Positions 36,589-46,044 of a DNA stretch of 64,000 nt are shown one piece after another. Within the stretch, counting starts at the first letter, position 1; every line of letters starts with the position of its first letter. The notes beneath the pieces are model-generated. The model was given only the letters and a program-made list of their open reading frames with translations. It was not told where the DNA came from and did no database searches. The position numbers and the translations under genes were made by a program. Source of the DNA: Lachnobacterium bovis (lineage in GTDB: Bacteria; Bacillota; Clostridia; Lachnospirales; Lachnospiraceae). The stretch spans positions 62,001 to 126,000 of the forward strand of contig NZ_FOGW01000007.1 in the NCBI RefSeq assembly GCF_900111325.1, written 5' to 3'.

Positions 36589-37004
36589 GACATAATCCTC
36601 CTTAAATAAATGTATAAACGATAAAAAATTCCCTTTTTAATGTCAAAATAAACAATATTATTATGTGGATCCAATAATCTAATAAAATACACAGTAATAA
36701 ATAATATTAGAAAAAAGATTACTAATGTATCATATATTTTAGTTGGAATACGTTCTTTAAAAATTAAAACTAAGATAATTAAAGGAACCAACCAAAATAA
36801 TGGATGGTAATAAAATGCTTTTGAAATACATAAATTAAAAACACACAACCATGCTCTAGTTAATCCACATCCTGGACAAGAAAATCCGGTTATAAATTTG
36901 ATAGGGCATCCTATGTTGGTAATATGTAACAAAATACATAATATTGTAAAAATTAGCAAGTATTTAATTTTTTTAATAATAATGTCTAAAGGTAAATTTT
37001 TCAT
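36576..37004 (-). CDS. DUF2752 membrane protein
   Basis: The ATG at 37004 gives 142 residues and an N-terminus that suits the family; another ATG at 37043 would add 13 residues, and neither has a good ribosome-binding site. The protein has about three membrane helices. The motif FSCPGCGLTRA after the first helix is the hallmark of DUF2752. The paired cysteines could bind a metal or form a disulfide. The function is unknown. In other genomes these proteins often accompany TM2 or DUF4234 partners, as here with the coupled downstream gene. Confidence 0.82.
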   Translation of the reverse strand: MKNLPLDIIIKKIKYLLIFTILCILLHITNIGCPIKFITGFSCPGCGLTRAWLCVFNLCISKAFYYHPLFWLVPLIILVLIFKERIPTKIYDTLVIFFLILFITVYFIRLLDPHNNIVYFDIKKGIFYRLYIYLRRIMSCFM

Positions 37005-37192
37005 AAGTGATATATTAGCACAAAAACATAAAATAATAAACATAAAATTAATAAAATATAATATTTTATAAAAGTCAAATAAAAATTTTATAAAATATTA
37101 TAAATAAATGAATATATTATACAAAATATTTTATGAAGAATATAAAAAATATATGAAAATAATTGTGTAAATATTATATTTTAAAAGATCAG

Positions 37193-37221
37193 TTGACATA
37201 GTCTAAATGGTATGCTATTAT
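37193..37221 (+). promoter_or_regulatory. Promoter of the NlpC/P60 gene
   Basis: TTGACA (37193-37198) and TATTAT (37216-37221) are 17 bases apart, about 65 bases before the start codon. Confidence 0.65.
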
Positions 37222-37287
37222 TATTTTTGTAATAAATGTAATATATTTGTAACATTTTGAAAGAAATACTTGATTTTGGAGGATATC

Positions 37288-38376
37288 ATGTTCAAAAAAA
37301 CGACAAGAGTAGCGACTTGTATTATTGCAGCTTCGGTTACACTTGGATGCTTAAATATGACTAGCGTTAATGCGGCAACAACATCTAAGACAACAAGTAC
37401 TACGAATGTAACACAAGAGAATCTACCAATAGCTGGCTTTTCTCTTGCAGTCTCATCAACATTAGATGGTAAAGACAACAAAGGTAACGAGACTCCTAGA
37501 GAAAGTGTTAAGAAATCAGCAGTGGTACAGACAAGTGATAAAGTTATTGTTTATACAACAAATAACGAGAAGTCACAAGAAGTAGGAAAGCTTTACAATA
37601 ATAATTTGGTTGAAGTTATTTCTAATAAAAAAGGATGGGCTAAGATCTCATCAAGAAATTTAACTGGTTATGTGAAGAATGACTGCTTAAAGAAAGACAA
37701 ATCATTACTAGAAAGTGCAGCAAAAAGGACAGCTAAAGTTAAAACTGAAACTTTAAAACTTCGTGAAAATTCATCAACTGATTCTAGAATAGTTAGTTTA
37801 TTAGGAATTGATGAAGTGTATTCGGTTACAGATGAATCTGTTACAGGTTGGGTCAAAATAAATACGCCTGCAGGGGAAGGATTTGTTTCGAATGAGTTTG
37901 TAGATGTTACAAGAGAATATACATACGGAGAAACTTTACAAGAAGAAAAAGACAGATTACAAAGAGAAGCTGAAGAAGCAGCAGCTAGAAAAAAGGCAGA
38001 GGAAGAAGCTGCAGCAGCTGAGTACGCTAGAACACATGGTAATCAGGCAGCATTATCATTTGCACAACAGTATGTTGGTAATAGATATGTCTGGGGTGGA
38101 ACTAGCTTGACAAATGGAATAGATTGTTCCGGATATGTAATGCAGGTATTTGCTAAGTATGGAGTAAGTTTACCACATAGTTCAGCAGCAATTAGAGGAT
38201 ATGGTAAAGCTGTTAAAACATCAGAAATGCAACCAGGTGACGTAGTTTGTTACCAAGGGCATGTTGGTATTTATGCAGGTAATGGAAGATTACTTAGTGC
38301 ATTAAATTCTAGAAAAGGTATTACATATTGTTCTGTTAATTATAAACCGATCATTACGGTTCGTCGTATGTTATAG
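37288..38376 (+). CDS. Secreted SH3-domain NlpC/P60 endopeptidase
   Basis: The ATG at 37288 follows GGAGG; 18 upstream bases in frame are not used. The 362-residue product starts with a signal peptide (about 1-29, cleavage likely after VNA). Two SH3-like wall-binding domains follow (about 78-135 and 148-208), then an alanine/glutamate-rich coiled coil (215-248), then an NlpC/P60 domain. Catalytic Cys280 is in GIDCSGYV and His325 in CYQGHVGIY. It should cut peptidoglycan stem peptides outside the cell during wall growth or separation. The protein is similar in plan to LytF- or CwlO-like enzymes. Confidence 0.93.
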   Translation: MFKKTTRVATCIIAASVTLGCLNMTSVNAATTSKTTSTTNVTQENLPIAGFSLAVSSTLDGKDNKGNETPRESVKKSAVVQTSDKVIVYTTNNEKSQEVGKLYNNNLVEVISNKKGWAKISSRNLTGYVKNDCLKKDKSLLESAAKRTAKVKTETLKLRENSSTDSRIVSLLGIDEVYSVTDESVTGWVKINTPAGEGFVSNEFVDVTREYTYGETLQEEKDRLQREAEEAAARKKAEEEAAAAEYARTHGNQAALSFAQQYVGNRYVWGGTSLTNGIDCSGYVMQVFAKYGVSLPHSSAAIRGYGKAVKTSEMQPGDVVCYQGHVGIYAGNGRLLSALNSRKGITYCSVNYKPIITVRRML

Positions 38377-38456
38377 TACATCAATTTTGAGTAGTGTACT
38401 TTAATCCCCTATCATAAAGCATACGATGTATCTAATGAATATAGAGCAACATGATA

Positions 38457-38497
38457 AAATGGCTATCGCGAACGTAACATAAGCGATAGCCATTTTT
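38457..38497 (+). terminator. Terminator after the NlpC/P60 gene
   Basis: GGCTATCGC (38461-38469) and GCGATAGCC (38483-38491) form a 9-bp stem extended by A and T flanks, with T residues at 38493-38498. Confidence 0.93.
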
Positions 38498-38533
38498 TGC
38501 GTTATATTTTATACAGTTTTATTATTTTTTATT

Positions 38534-38574
38534 AATTTAATTATTTTATTATTTTTTTAATTTAATTATTTTAT
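38534..38574. repeat. AT-only direct repeat between convergent genes
   Basis: AATTTAATTATTTTAT occurs at 38534-38549 and again at 38559-38574 within a stretch of almost pure A and T. It lies between the NlpC/P60 terminator and the end of hydE. It is likely low-complexity sequence with no coding role. Confidence 0.6.
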
Positions 38575-38585
38575 AATTTAATAAG

Positions 38586-39647
38586 TTAATTATGAAGAGG
38601 CTCTTTTTTAACGTCACCTCTAGAATCTAAAACTTCAAACCCAAACGTTTTTAATTTTTTACATAGAGAAGATTTGAACTCAGCTGCTTCATTACCACTA
38701 CATAACTTGTTATCATACAATAAGTATTTTTTGCGAACATTAACAGGTGATAAGTTAGGCATCATTACATTTGCTCCAGATAAAAATCCCTTGATTTGTC
38801 CATCGTTATCGATAGTACCAAGTGATGTTGTTGCTGGTAACAAAACGTAAGGTAACATTATTCGAATTAAAGAAAGCAAAAATAATGTTGTCCTTGAAGT
38901 GCCAGATTGTTCATTGGCAAAAGGTGTTGAATGATGCACTATGTAGGGCCCAATTCCTACCATATCAGGGTTAAGTTCTTTTAAAAAAATAAAATCTTCG
39001 GCCAAGGTTTCAGGAGTTTGATATGGTGATTCAACCATAAAACCTGTACCAACTTGATAACCTATTTTTTTTAGATTATATAGACATTCGATTCTATTTG
39101 TAAAACTCATTGATTGTGGATGTAGCTTGTAGTAATGTTCTTCATTAGCTGTCTCATGTCGTAGCAAATATCTATCGGCACCGGCATCATAATATTTTTT
39201 GTATTGATGATATGTTTTTTCGCCAATAGATAAAGTAACAGCTACATCAGGATAAAGTTTTTTGATTGAAGAAATAATGTCACATAAGACATCGTCGTTA
39301 TAATATAAGTCCTCCCCACCTTGTAATACGAATGTTCTGTAACCTAAAGAATAGCCAGTTGCACAACATTCTAAAATATCTTCTTTAGATAATCGATATC
39401 TTTCTGCAGCAGAATTACTTCTGCGAATTCCACAATAGAAGCAATCATTTTTACAAATGCTTGAAATTTCGATTAAGCCTCTAAGGTATATTTTTTTTCC
39501 ATACCATTTGTCTCGAATTTTGCATGCTATAGAGCGCGCATATTCGATATCTTCATCAGTAAATGTACTGAATAAAGAAATAAATTCCTCTTTTGTAAGT
39601 TCTTTTGTTGAATTAAGTTTGTCAATTAATAATATATTTTTTCCCAT
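38586..39647 (-). CDS. hydE: HydE, [FeFe]-hydrogenase maturation radical SAM enzyme
   Basis: This 353-residue radical SAM enzyme helps build the diiron part of the hydrogenase H-cluster. The radical SAM cluster motif is CKNDCFYCG (Cys65, Cys69, Cys72) within a partial TIM barrel; IEISSICKND and YRLSKEDIL are HydE-like, as are VLQGGED and GIGPYIVHHSTPF. BioB and PylB are relatives, but the biotin and pyrrolysine context is absent. hydF, hydG and the hydrogenase are not in the window, so the gene stands alone. No strong ribosome-binding site precedes this ATG, making the start less certain. Confidence 0.88.
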   Translation of the reverse strand: MGKNILLIDKLNSTKELTKEEFISLFSTFTDEDIEYARSIACKIRDKWYGKKIYLRGLIEISSICKNDCFYCGIRRSNSAAERYRLSKEDILECCATGYSLGYRTFVLQGGEDLYYNDDVLCDIISSIKKLYPDVAVTLSIGEKTYHQYKKYYDAGADRYLLRHETANEEHYYKLHPQSMSFTNRIECLYNLKKIGYQVGTGFMVESPYQTPETLAEDFIFLKELNPDMVGIGPYIVHHSTPFANEQSGTSRTTLFLLSLIRIMLPYVLLPATTSLGTIDNDGQIKGFLSGANVMMPNLSPVNVRKKYLLYDNKLCSGNEAAEFKSSLCKKLKTFGFEVLDSRGDVKKEPLHN

Positions 39648-39709
39648 AGGTTTAGTATCTCATAATGGAAAATAATATTCAACTACCATAAGAGGATTTT
39701 ATAATTGTC

Positions 39710-40192
39710 TTATTCAGTTATTTCATTATTATTTGGAATGATAGACATTACTGTTCTGAAAATAAATCTAACTAGTGGACCAGCAAAGAAAATCTGCCAG
39801 CAAAAAGCCATTGGAAAATTAAAAACTGCAGTTTGTAGCCATACAGCTATGATTTGTGAACCTGCATTTTTAAATAAAATTGTTGCAATAAAACTCATTA
39901 CAGGACACATGATACAAACGATCATTGATGAAATCGCAAGTAAAATAAAAATAGGTTTATCCTGTGGAGTAACAAATCTAAATGCAAGAATTTTGGCTAA
40001 TTTACCTACAATAAAAAATTCTAGGATAAAAGCGATTGGCCACATAATTAGCATTTCGTGAAAAGCCATTAAAAAGACTTCGTTCGATAGGCCGGATTTA
40101 GCTAATGAAATGTTATAGCATATCATAGCATAAACCATAACAAAAGCCATTAGAGCTGTGAAAAAAATATCTTGTAATTTTGTTTTTGGCAT
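39710..40192 (-). CDS. DUF2798-type membrane protein
   Basis: This 160-residue protein has four membrane helices arranged as two similar hairpins. The repeated elements FFTALMAFVMVYAMICYN and WLQTAVFNFPMAFCWQIFFAGP resemble DUF2798 repeats, for which no function is known. AAGGAG precedes the ATG. It follows the radical SAM gene divergently and precedes hydE by 62 bases on the same strand, so the two may share a transcript. Confidence 0.72.
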   Translation of the reverse strand: MPKTKLQDIFFTALMAFVMVYAMICYNISLAKSGLSNEVFLMAFHEMLIMWPIAFILEFFIVGKLAKILAFRFVTPQDKPIFILLAISSMIVCIMCPVMSFIATILFKNAGSQIIAVWLQTAVFNFPMAFCWQIFFAGPLVRFIFRTVMSIIPNNNEITE

Positions 40193-40340
40193 AATTACAC
40201 TCCTTTTCTAAAATATCTAGATAGTTTGTGTTGTTCGAAACGTTTCCAATTAATACCAAAATACCTATTTGATTTGTAACGATCCTATGATACACTTTAA
40301 AAGGGAAAAAAGTCAAGAAAAATTTTCAAAAGGTGGTTAA

Positions 40341-41261
40341 ATGGAATATATTAGTTTGTCACAGAGTTTAAAAAAAATATTTAATACTAAAGTATATAAA
40401 ATTTCATTAACAAGCGGCTGCACTTGCCCTAATCGAGATGGAAAGATTAGTTATGGTGGATGTACGTTTTGTTCAGAAGGCGGCTCTGGTGATTTTGCGG
40501 CACCATTTGTGCCTATAGATGAACAGATAAAAATAGCTAAAGAAAGAGTTAATAATAAGTTTTCTAGTAAAATAGCACCTGAAGATAGAAAGTATATTGC
40601 GTATTTTCAGTCTTTTACAAATACATATGGCGATGTTGATTTCTTAAGCAGAATTTATATGGAAACAATAAAAAAAGATGAAATTGTTGCTCTTTCGCTT
40701 GGAACTAGACCAGATTGTATAAATGATAAAGTATTAGAAATGCTAAAAAATCTTAATAAAATTAAGCCGGTTTGGGTTGAATTAGGTTTACAAACGATAC
40801 ATGAAACAACAGCTCAAAAAATAAATAGAGGTTATAAGTTAGAAGTTTTTGAAGAGGCATATAGGAAACTAAAAGAAATAGGGGTTACAGTAATTGTGCA
40901 TGTTATTTTGGGATTGCCAGGAGAAAGTGAAGACGATATCTTACAAACAGTTTCCTATTTGTCTAATATTTCACCGAAACTTGATGGTATAAAACTTCAA
41001 TTGCTTCATGTTTTAAAAAATACTAAATTAGCAAGGGAATATGAAGAAAATCCTTTTAAAATTTTTACATTAGATGAATATGTTGATCTTGTTATAAAGT
41101 GTTTAAAAATTTTACCAGAAGATATTGTAATACATCGTATCACGGGTGATGGCCCGAAAAAACTATTAATTGCTCCGTTGTGGAGTGCTGATAAAAAACG
41201 TGTTTTAAATACCTTAAATAATGCTATAAGAAAAGCAAGTAGAGAAGATAAAAATAAATAA
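40341..41261 (+). CDS. TIGR01212 family radical SAM protein
   Basis: This 306-residue protein belongs to the YhcC/TIGR01212 group. The cysteine motif CTCPNRDGK and GGCTFC (Cys29, Cys41, Cys44) binds the [4Fe-4S] cluster, with a spacing longer than the common CX3CX2C, as is typical for this group. Other conserved stretches are YFQSFTNTYGD, LGTRPDCI, WVELGLQT and VHVILGLPGE. The substrate of the family is not established. AGGTGG precedes the ATG. The neighbours are transcribed away or separately, giving no strong context. Confidence 0.88.
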   Translation: MEYISLSQSLKKIFNTKVYKISLTSGCTCPNRDGKISYGGCTFCSEGGSGDFAAPFVPIDEQIKIAKERVNNKFSSKIAPEDRKYIAYFQSFTNTYGDVDFLSRIYMETIKKDEIVALSLGTRPDCINDKVLEMLKNLNKIKPVWVELGLQTIHETTAQKINRGYKLEVFEEAYRKLKEIGVTVIVHVILGLPGESEDDILQTVSYLSNISPKLDGIKLQLLHVLKNTKLAREYEENPFKIFTLDEYVDLVIKCLKILPEDIVIHRITGDGPKKLLIAPLWSADKKRVLNTLNNAIRKASREDKNK

Positions 41262-41364
41262 AATAGAAATAATTATTAAAAAATGTTAAATGTACTGAAT
41301 TGTATTTTTAAAACTGATAAAATTACATAGTACTGTGAATAGTCTTGTATTGGAGAGTGGAAAA

Positions 41365-42543
41365 ATGCTAACAGTAAGCACATTAGGAACATTTCATATG
41401 ATGTGGAATGGGATTACTTTAAAAGAAAAAGATATAGATGATAAAGATGAGATTCGTCTTTTACTGTTTTTAATTTTATATAGAAAGAAGCCACTTATGG
41501 AAGTACAATTAAGTATTGCATTGTGGGATCATGAAGCGTTTTCATCAGAACGAACAATTGAAGAAATATTTAATAGCTTACAAAATAAAATCCAAAGTAA
41601 ATTCGGTGATGTATTGTTTGTGATTCGTGAGGATAATACTTATAGGTGGAATGAAGAGATTAAAGTTAACTTTGATGGAGAACAGTTTGCGATGCTTGTT
41701 ACGCAAGCTTTATCAGAGTGCGATTTGAAATCAAATATAGAGATTTATGAAAGAGCCTTAACTTTTTATAAGGGTGACTTTATGTCTGAATACATTGATA
41801 CAAGTTGGATTTCGACTAGAAATACGTATTATCACAATTTATTTGTATATGCGGTTAGGGGGTTAGCTGAGTTGTATTGCATGACGGAGCAATATGAAGA
41901 AATAGAAGAGTTATGTCATGGTGCACTTTTAATAGAAAATTCGGATGATCTTTTATATGGTTACTTGATTAAAGCTTATGTTAGAAAAGGCAGTATTTCG
42001 CTTGCAATGGAATGTTATGAGCAAGCAAAGATAGTCATGGAACAAAAGATGAAAATCAAGACTTCAGGTATATTAGATAAGGTCTATAAAGAATTTATTA
42101 TTACTAACAAAGATGAAGCAAGCGAAGAAATCACAATGGAGTACATAGAAGCGTTAGAGAATCAAGATACAGGTGTATTTGAGTGTAGCTATCCTATTTT
42201 TAGAGAAATGTATAAGATTGAAGTTACGGAAAGCATACGTTATAAGAGAGAATCTCAGATTTTATTAATTAAAGTTGATGATTTTGATGAAAATAGTTAT
42301 CCAAGTGCATTAAGTGATATACAACAGGCGATTCGTGAATCGTTAAGAGAAGGAGATGTTGTTTCGACTTACAAGAAAAATCAATATATAATATTGTTGT
42401 CGAGATGCAATTATGAACAGAGTATGCTTGTTGCAAACAGAATATTATCAAGATTATATGATGAAGATTTATGGTATTCTGAGGATGTAATAAAAATTTC
42501 AGTTGTATCACAGTCTGTCAGTGATACAAATTTGTTAGATTAA
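41365..42543 (+). CDS. SARP/BTAD-type regulator with degenerate GGDEF-like tail
   Basis: The ATG at 41365 follows GGAGAGTGG; a GTG 30 bases upstream overlaps no site. The 392-residue product has an N-terminal winged-helix-like domain (about 1-95), a BTAD helical repeat domain (about 100-245) with FYKGDFMSEY, and a C-terminal domain (about 255-392) that resembles a GGDEF fold: REGDVVSTY is followed by KKNQY (337-341) where GGDEF would be. It should not make c-di-GMP but may bind it or serve in dimer contacts. It precedes a secreted arabinanase gene and could regulate it; that is inference. Confidence 0.7.
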   Translation: MLTVSTLGTFHMMWNGITLKEKDIDDKDEIRLLLFLILYRKKPLMEVQLSIALWDHEAFSSERTIEEIFNSLQNKIQSKFGDVLFVIREDNTYRWNEEIKVNFDGEQFAMLVTQALSECDLKSNIEIYERALTFYKGDFMSEYIDTSWISTRNTYYHNLFVYAVRGLAELYCMTEQYEEIEELCHGALLIENSDDLLYGYLIKAYVRKGSISLAMECYEQAKIVMEQKMKIKTSGILDKVYKEFIITNKDEASEEITMEYIEALENQDTGVFECSYPIFREMYKIEVTESIRYKRESQILLIKVDDFDENSYPSALSDIQQAIRESLREGDVVSTYKKNQYIILLSRCNYEQSMLVANRILSRLYDEDLWYSEDVIKISVVSQSVSDTNLLD

Positions 42544-42884
42544 AAAGAATATTATATTTATATTTTATAAGTAAAATATAAAAAAGACTATTGAAAAAAC
42601 ATCTCAAATGTTACAGAAAGATTTAGCATTTTGAGATGTTTTTTTATGCAATATATTTAAAAAGAGATATAATAATTTATGCAAAACTAAAGAAAAAATA
42701 TAAAATAGCTCGTATTTTATTGACAATATTAGAAAAAGTGTATATGTTAGTAGTTAAGAGGTACTGTTTAGAAAAAAATAAAATAATTCAAATTAAGTTA
42801 AAATATGAATTAAAAAATTATCATTCAGCGCTTCAAAAAACATAAAAACATAAGGTAAATGTTTAATTAAGGGAGGGATTAAAC
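42544..42884 (+). other. Intergenic region before the arabinanase gene
   Basis: A terminator at 42597-42649 ends the regulator gene. A short lysine-rich open frame at 42636-42845 starts inside that terminator, has no ribosome-binding site and looks non-coding. Nothing else is recognised apart from the GGGAGGG ribosome-binding site at the right end. Confidence 0.6.
42597..42649 (+). terminator. Terminator after the BTAD regulator
   Basis: AACATCTCAAA (from 42598) pairs with TTTTGAGATGTT (ending near 42640) with a loop of about 20 bases, followed by a run of T residues. Confidence 0.88.
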
Positions 42885-45512
42885 ATGAGTAAAAAAATGG
42901 TTAAGACGGTTGCTTTAGCGTTAACGGCAGCTATGTCAGTAACTGCAATTGAAGGTTTTGTAGGAAAGGTGGAAAAAGTAAGTGCAAAAGATTCGACCGT
43001 GAATCTTCCAAGAATAACGGGAAAAATCAATAGAGTTTCTGTACATGATCCATCTATTTTTGAAGACCCTAATAATCCTGGTACGTTTTATGCGTTTGGT
43101 TCACACATTGCAACGGCAAAAACGTATGATTTGGCGAATTGGACACAGGTTTCAACAGATTATCAATCGGCTCATAACAACAAGATTTATGGCAATATTG
43201 ATGAAAATTTAAAAGAATCATTTAAATGGGCTGGAAAAGATGATGCAGATTGTAAAGCTGGTTATGCAGTTTGGGCACCTGATGTGATTTATAATCCAAA
43301 TTATAGATGGGATGATGGATCAAAAGGTGCTTATATGCTTTATTATTGCACATCATCGACCTGGAGACGTTCCTGTATCGGATATATGGTGTCAAAAAAA
43401 GCAGATGGTGACTATAAATATGTTGATACCATAATGTATTCTGGTTTTACAAATACAGGCAAGGTTGAGCATGATGGAAATAGTACAAAAGATACCACCT
43501 GGACAACGAATAATATGAATCTAAAAAAATTGGTGGACAATGGTGTAATTGAAGATATAAAAACGGATAAATGTTTTAATGCAGATGGCACCTGGAATCA
43601 CAGGTATGCACCTAATGCAATTGATCCAAATATCTTTTTTGATAAAAATATGAAAAAAATGTATATGTCATATGGTTCGTGGTCAGGCGGAATATATGTT
43701 TTAGAGTTAGATCCAAATACCGGAAAACCAATTTATCCAGGCAAGGATTCAGTTGATCCAATTTCTAAAAATGTAGTAGATAGATATTTTGGAACTCATA
43801 TCGCTGGTGGAAATCATCAATCAGGAGAAGGTCCTTACATAAAATATGATAAGGGAACAGATTATTATTATTTTTATGAAACATACGGTGGCTTAACAGC
43901 ATCTGGTGGTTATAATATGAGACTCTTTCGTTCTAAAAATCCAATGGGACCATATGTTGATGCGGCTGGAAGAAATGCCAATCAATCAGGTGTTAATTGT
44001 GGAAAATATGGAATAAAGCTAATTGGAAATTACCAATTTTATAATCAACCGGGTTATAAGGCGGCAGGACATAATTCTGCATTAATAACAGAAGAAGGCA
44101 ACCATTATTTGGTTTCACATCAAAGATTTGCGGACGCTTCTCGTGGTGAAAGTCATGAGATTAGAGTGCGTCAACAATTTATGAATCAGGATAAATGGCC
44201 AGTTACAGCCGTTTATGAAAATAGAAATGAAAAAATAGGACACTATGATAGAAAAGATGTAGTAGGAACCTATGAGTTTATTAATCATGGAACAGCTGCA
44301 ACTAGTGGAACAATGCTTGAAACAAAAAGTATAACTTTAAATGATAACGGAACAATTAGCGGAGATCTAGTTGGAACATGGAAAAAAGATGATACATCAA
44401 AATGTGATTATGTAACAATTAACATTAATAAAGTTAATTTTAAAGGTGTATTTTATAGACAAGAAAATGATAATGGTAAGGAAGTAATGACTTTTACAGC
44501 AATTGGTAATAATAATGAATCTATCTGGGGAAGTAAATTCGATTTGACAGATAAAGATTTAGTAAATCGTGCAATTTCCATTGTAGAAAAAAAATTACCA
44601 AAGGCTACAAGAGAAAATATTGAATTACCCCAAAGTATATCAGGGGTAAATGTAAAATGGAAATCTGATAAAACAAAAGTTATTAGTAATGAAGGTGTTG
44701 TTAAAAGTGCTAAAAAAGATACAAATGTTACTTTAACAGCTACCTTTATTAAAGGAAATATTAAGATAACCAAAAAATTTATAGTTACGGTAAATAAGCG
44801 CCCATCAATGATTATTGGCTATGATTTTGAAAAAAAAATAAAAAAAAATGAAATTGCTGCAATGAAATCTTCAAAATCAAAAGAAAAAGCACACCTTGTG
44901 GGTGAATCAAAAGTTATAAAAGATGTTAAAAAAGGTAATGTGTTACAAATAAAAAGTAATGCAAAAGATAAGAAAGTAAATTATCTTGCATTACCAAGTG
45001 ATACATTAAAAAATGTAAAAAATTCAGGTTATACTGTAAGCATGTGGGTTAATGTTTCAAAGGATACGTTTGAACATAGTGCCTTGTTTGAAGCTGATAG
45101 AGTAACAGCAACTGAAAAGTATGGTCAGTACCCTATGACAAGAATAGGTGCAAACTTGATAGGAAGAATTAATGCTGCAAATAATTATTCTGATGCAATT
45201 GCACCAGACAATTTAAAACGTGGACAATGGCAACATGTAATATATACAGTAAGCTCAAATGGTATAAAAGTATACCTTAACGGAAAATTAATGGTTAAAG
45301 ACGAAAAAGATATATCATCATGCTTTGATATGACTAATCAGGATTCAATACAAAACACAAATAATATTATGGTCGGAGCAGGTGCAATTTGGAATGATGA
45401 AGATTGCCGTGATACAAGATTTGATGATATAAAAATTTTTGATGTTGCAATTACTTCAAAAGAAGCAACATATTTATACGAAGGAAAGGATATAACTAAA
45501 GATTTAAAATAA
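42885..45512 (+). CDS. Secreted GH43 endo-arabinanase with Ig-like and LamG domains
   Basis: This 875-residue protein should hydrolyse alpha-1,5-arabinan outside the cell. A signal peptide covers about 1-34. The GH43 five-blade propeller (about 45-470) has Asp55 in VHDPSIF as base, Asp247 in AIDPNIF as modulator and Glu315 in SGEGPYIK as acid; GHNSAL supplies the metal-site His. A beta domain follows (about 460-560), then an Ig-like domain of the aBig type (about 565-645), and a C-terminal LamG-like jelly roll (about 655-870) that could bind sugar or wall. No LPXTG anchor is present. It points to growth on plant pectin side chains. Confidence 0.92.
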   Translation: MSKKMVKTVALALTAAMSVTAIEGFVGKVEKVSAKDSTVNLPRITGKINRVSVHDPSIFEDPNNPGTFYAFGSHIATAKTYDLANWTQVSTDYQSAHNNKIYGNIDENLKESFKWAGKDDADCKAGYAVWAPDVIYNPNYRWDDGSKGAYMLYYCTSSTWRRSCIGYMVSKKADGDYKYVDTIMYSGFTNTGKVEHDGNSTKDTTWTTNNMNLKKLVDNGVIEDIKTDKCFNADGTWNHRYAPNAIDPNIFFDKNMKKMYMSYGSWSGGIYVLELDPNTGKPIYPGKDSVDPISKNVVDRYFGTHIAGGNHQSGEGPYIKYDKGTDYYYFYETYGGLTASGGYNMRLFRSKNPMGPYVDAAGRNANQSGVNCGKYGIKLIGNYQFYNQPGYKAAGHNSALITEEGNHYLVSHQRFADASRGESHEIRVRQQFMNQDKWPVTAVYENRNEKIGHYDRKDVVGTYEFINHGTAATSGTMLETKSITLNDNGTISGDLVGTWKKDDTSKCDYVTININKVNFKGVFYRQENDNGKEVMTFTAIGNNNESIWGSKFDLTDKDLVNRAISIVEKKLPKATRENIELPQSISGVNVKWKSDKTKVISNEGVVKSAKKDTNVTLTATFIKGNIKITKKFIVTVNKRPSMIIGYDFEKKIKKNEIAAMKSSKSKEKAHLVGESKVIKDVKKGNVLQIKSNAKDKKVNYLALPSDTLKNVKNSGYTVSMWVNVSKDTFEHSALFEADRVTATEKYGQYPMTRIGANLIGRINAANNYSDAIAPDNLKRGQWQHVIYTVSSNGIKVYLNGKLMVKDEKDISSCFDMTNQDSIQNTNNIMVGAGAIWNDEDCRDTRFDDIKIFDVAITSKEATYLYEGKDITKDLK

Positions 45513-45560
45513 AAGAATAACAAATAAAACAACAAAAAAACTCCCCTTTTAAAAATATTT

Positions 45561-45605
45561 AAAACCACTTTTACTAGAATTATCTGGTAGAAGTGGTTTT
45601 TTGTT
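45561..45605 (+). terminator. Terminator after the arabinanase gene
   Basis: AAAACCACTT (45561-45570) pairs with AAGTGGTTTT (45591-45600); TAC and GTA extend it inward after one mismatch. T residues follow. Confidence 0.9.
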
Positions 45606-45890
45606 CATATAAAAAACTAGTTTTTTATGTGAAAGTAGACTACTATTATATAGAAGGGAAACTGTGTAGGAAATATTAAATAAATAAAAATACTTCTTTG
45701 AAGTAAAGTAATATAGAGAAAAAGAAATTGAATTTTTAGTGTTATGATTGTTCAAAAAACTATTTTTAAAAAGGCATGTAAAAAACAAAAAACAGCTAAT
45801 AAAAAATAATTAAGTGATAATAAATTAAAAAAATAAAAAAAGAAAATGCTTATTTTCATGGAAAAACTATAAATAAAAACCATTTTTTAC

Positions 45891-45919
45891 TTGTTTTTAG
45901 TGAAAGGGGATGGTATAAT
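45891..45919 (+). promoter_or_regulatory. Promoter of the reductase-symporter pair
   Basis: TTGTTT (45891-45896) and TATAAT (45914-45919) are separated by 17 bases, with a further TGG just before the -10 box. Confidence 0.6.
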
Positions 45920-46044
45920 TGTATACAAAGTTGTGGTTATGAAAATATAAATAAGAAAATAAAATGCAGGAATCGAATTGACATCTTGCAAAATGTCAAA
46001 ATGGAATGTGATTGTAAAATTAAAATTTTAGGAGGAAAGTTTGT

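Larger units (their letters stand above)
45513..46044 (+). other. 532-base intergenic region
   Basis: It contains the arabinanase terminator (45561-45605) and a promoter for the following reductase gene (45891-45919) with a leader of about 120 bases. Within the leader TTGACA and TGTCAA form a short inverted repeat around 45979-46000. The middle (45610-45890) is AT-rich with only short frames lacking ribosome-binding sites; no RNA gene is recognised. Confidence 0.55.

Noticed and set aside
42636..42845. 69-residue lysine-rich open frame
   Set aside because: It starts within the terminator of the regulator gene, lacks a ribosome-binding site and shows only low-complexity composition.
45605..45890. 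Short open frames in the 532-base gap
   Set aside because: They have no ribosome-binding sites and consist of AT-rich low-complexity sequence.
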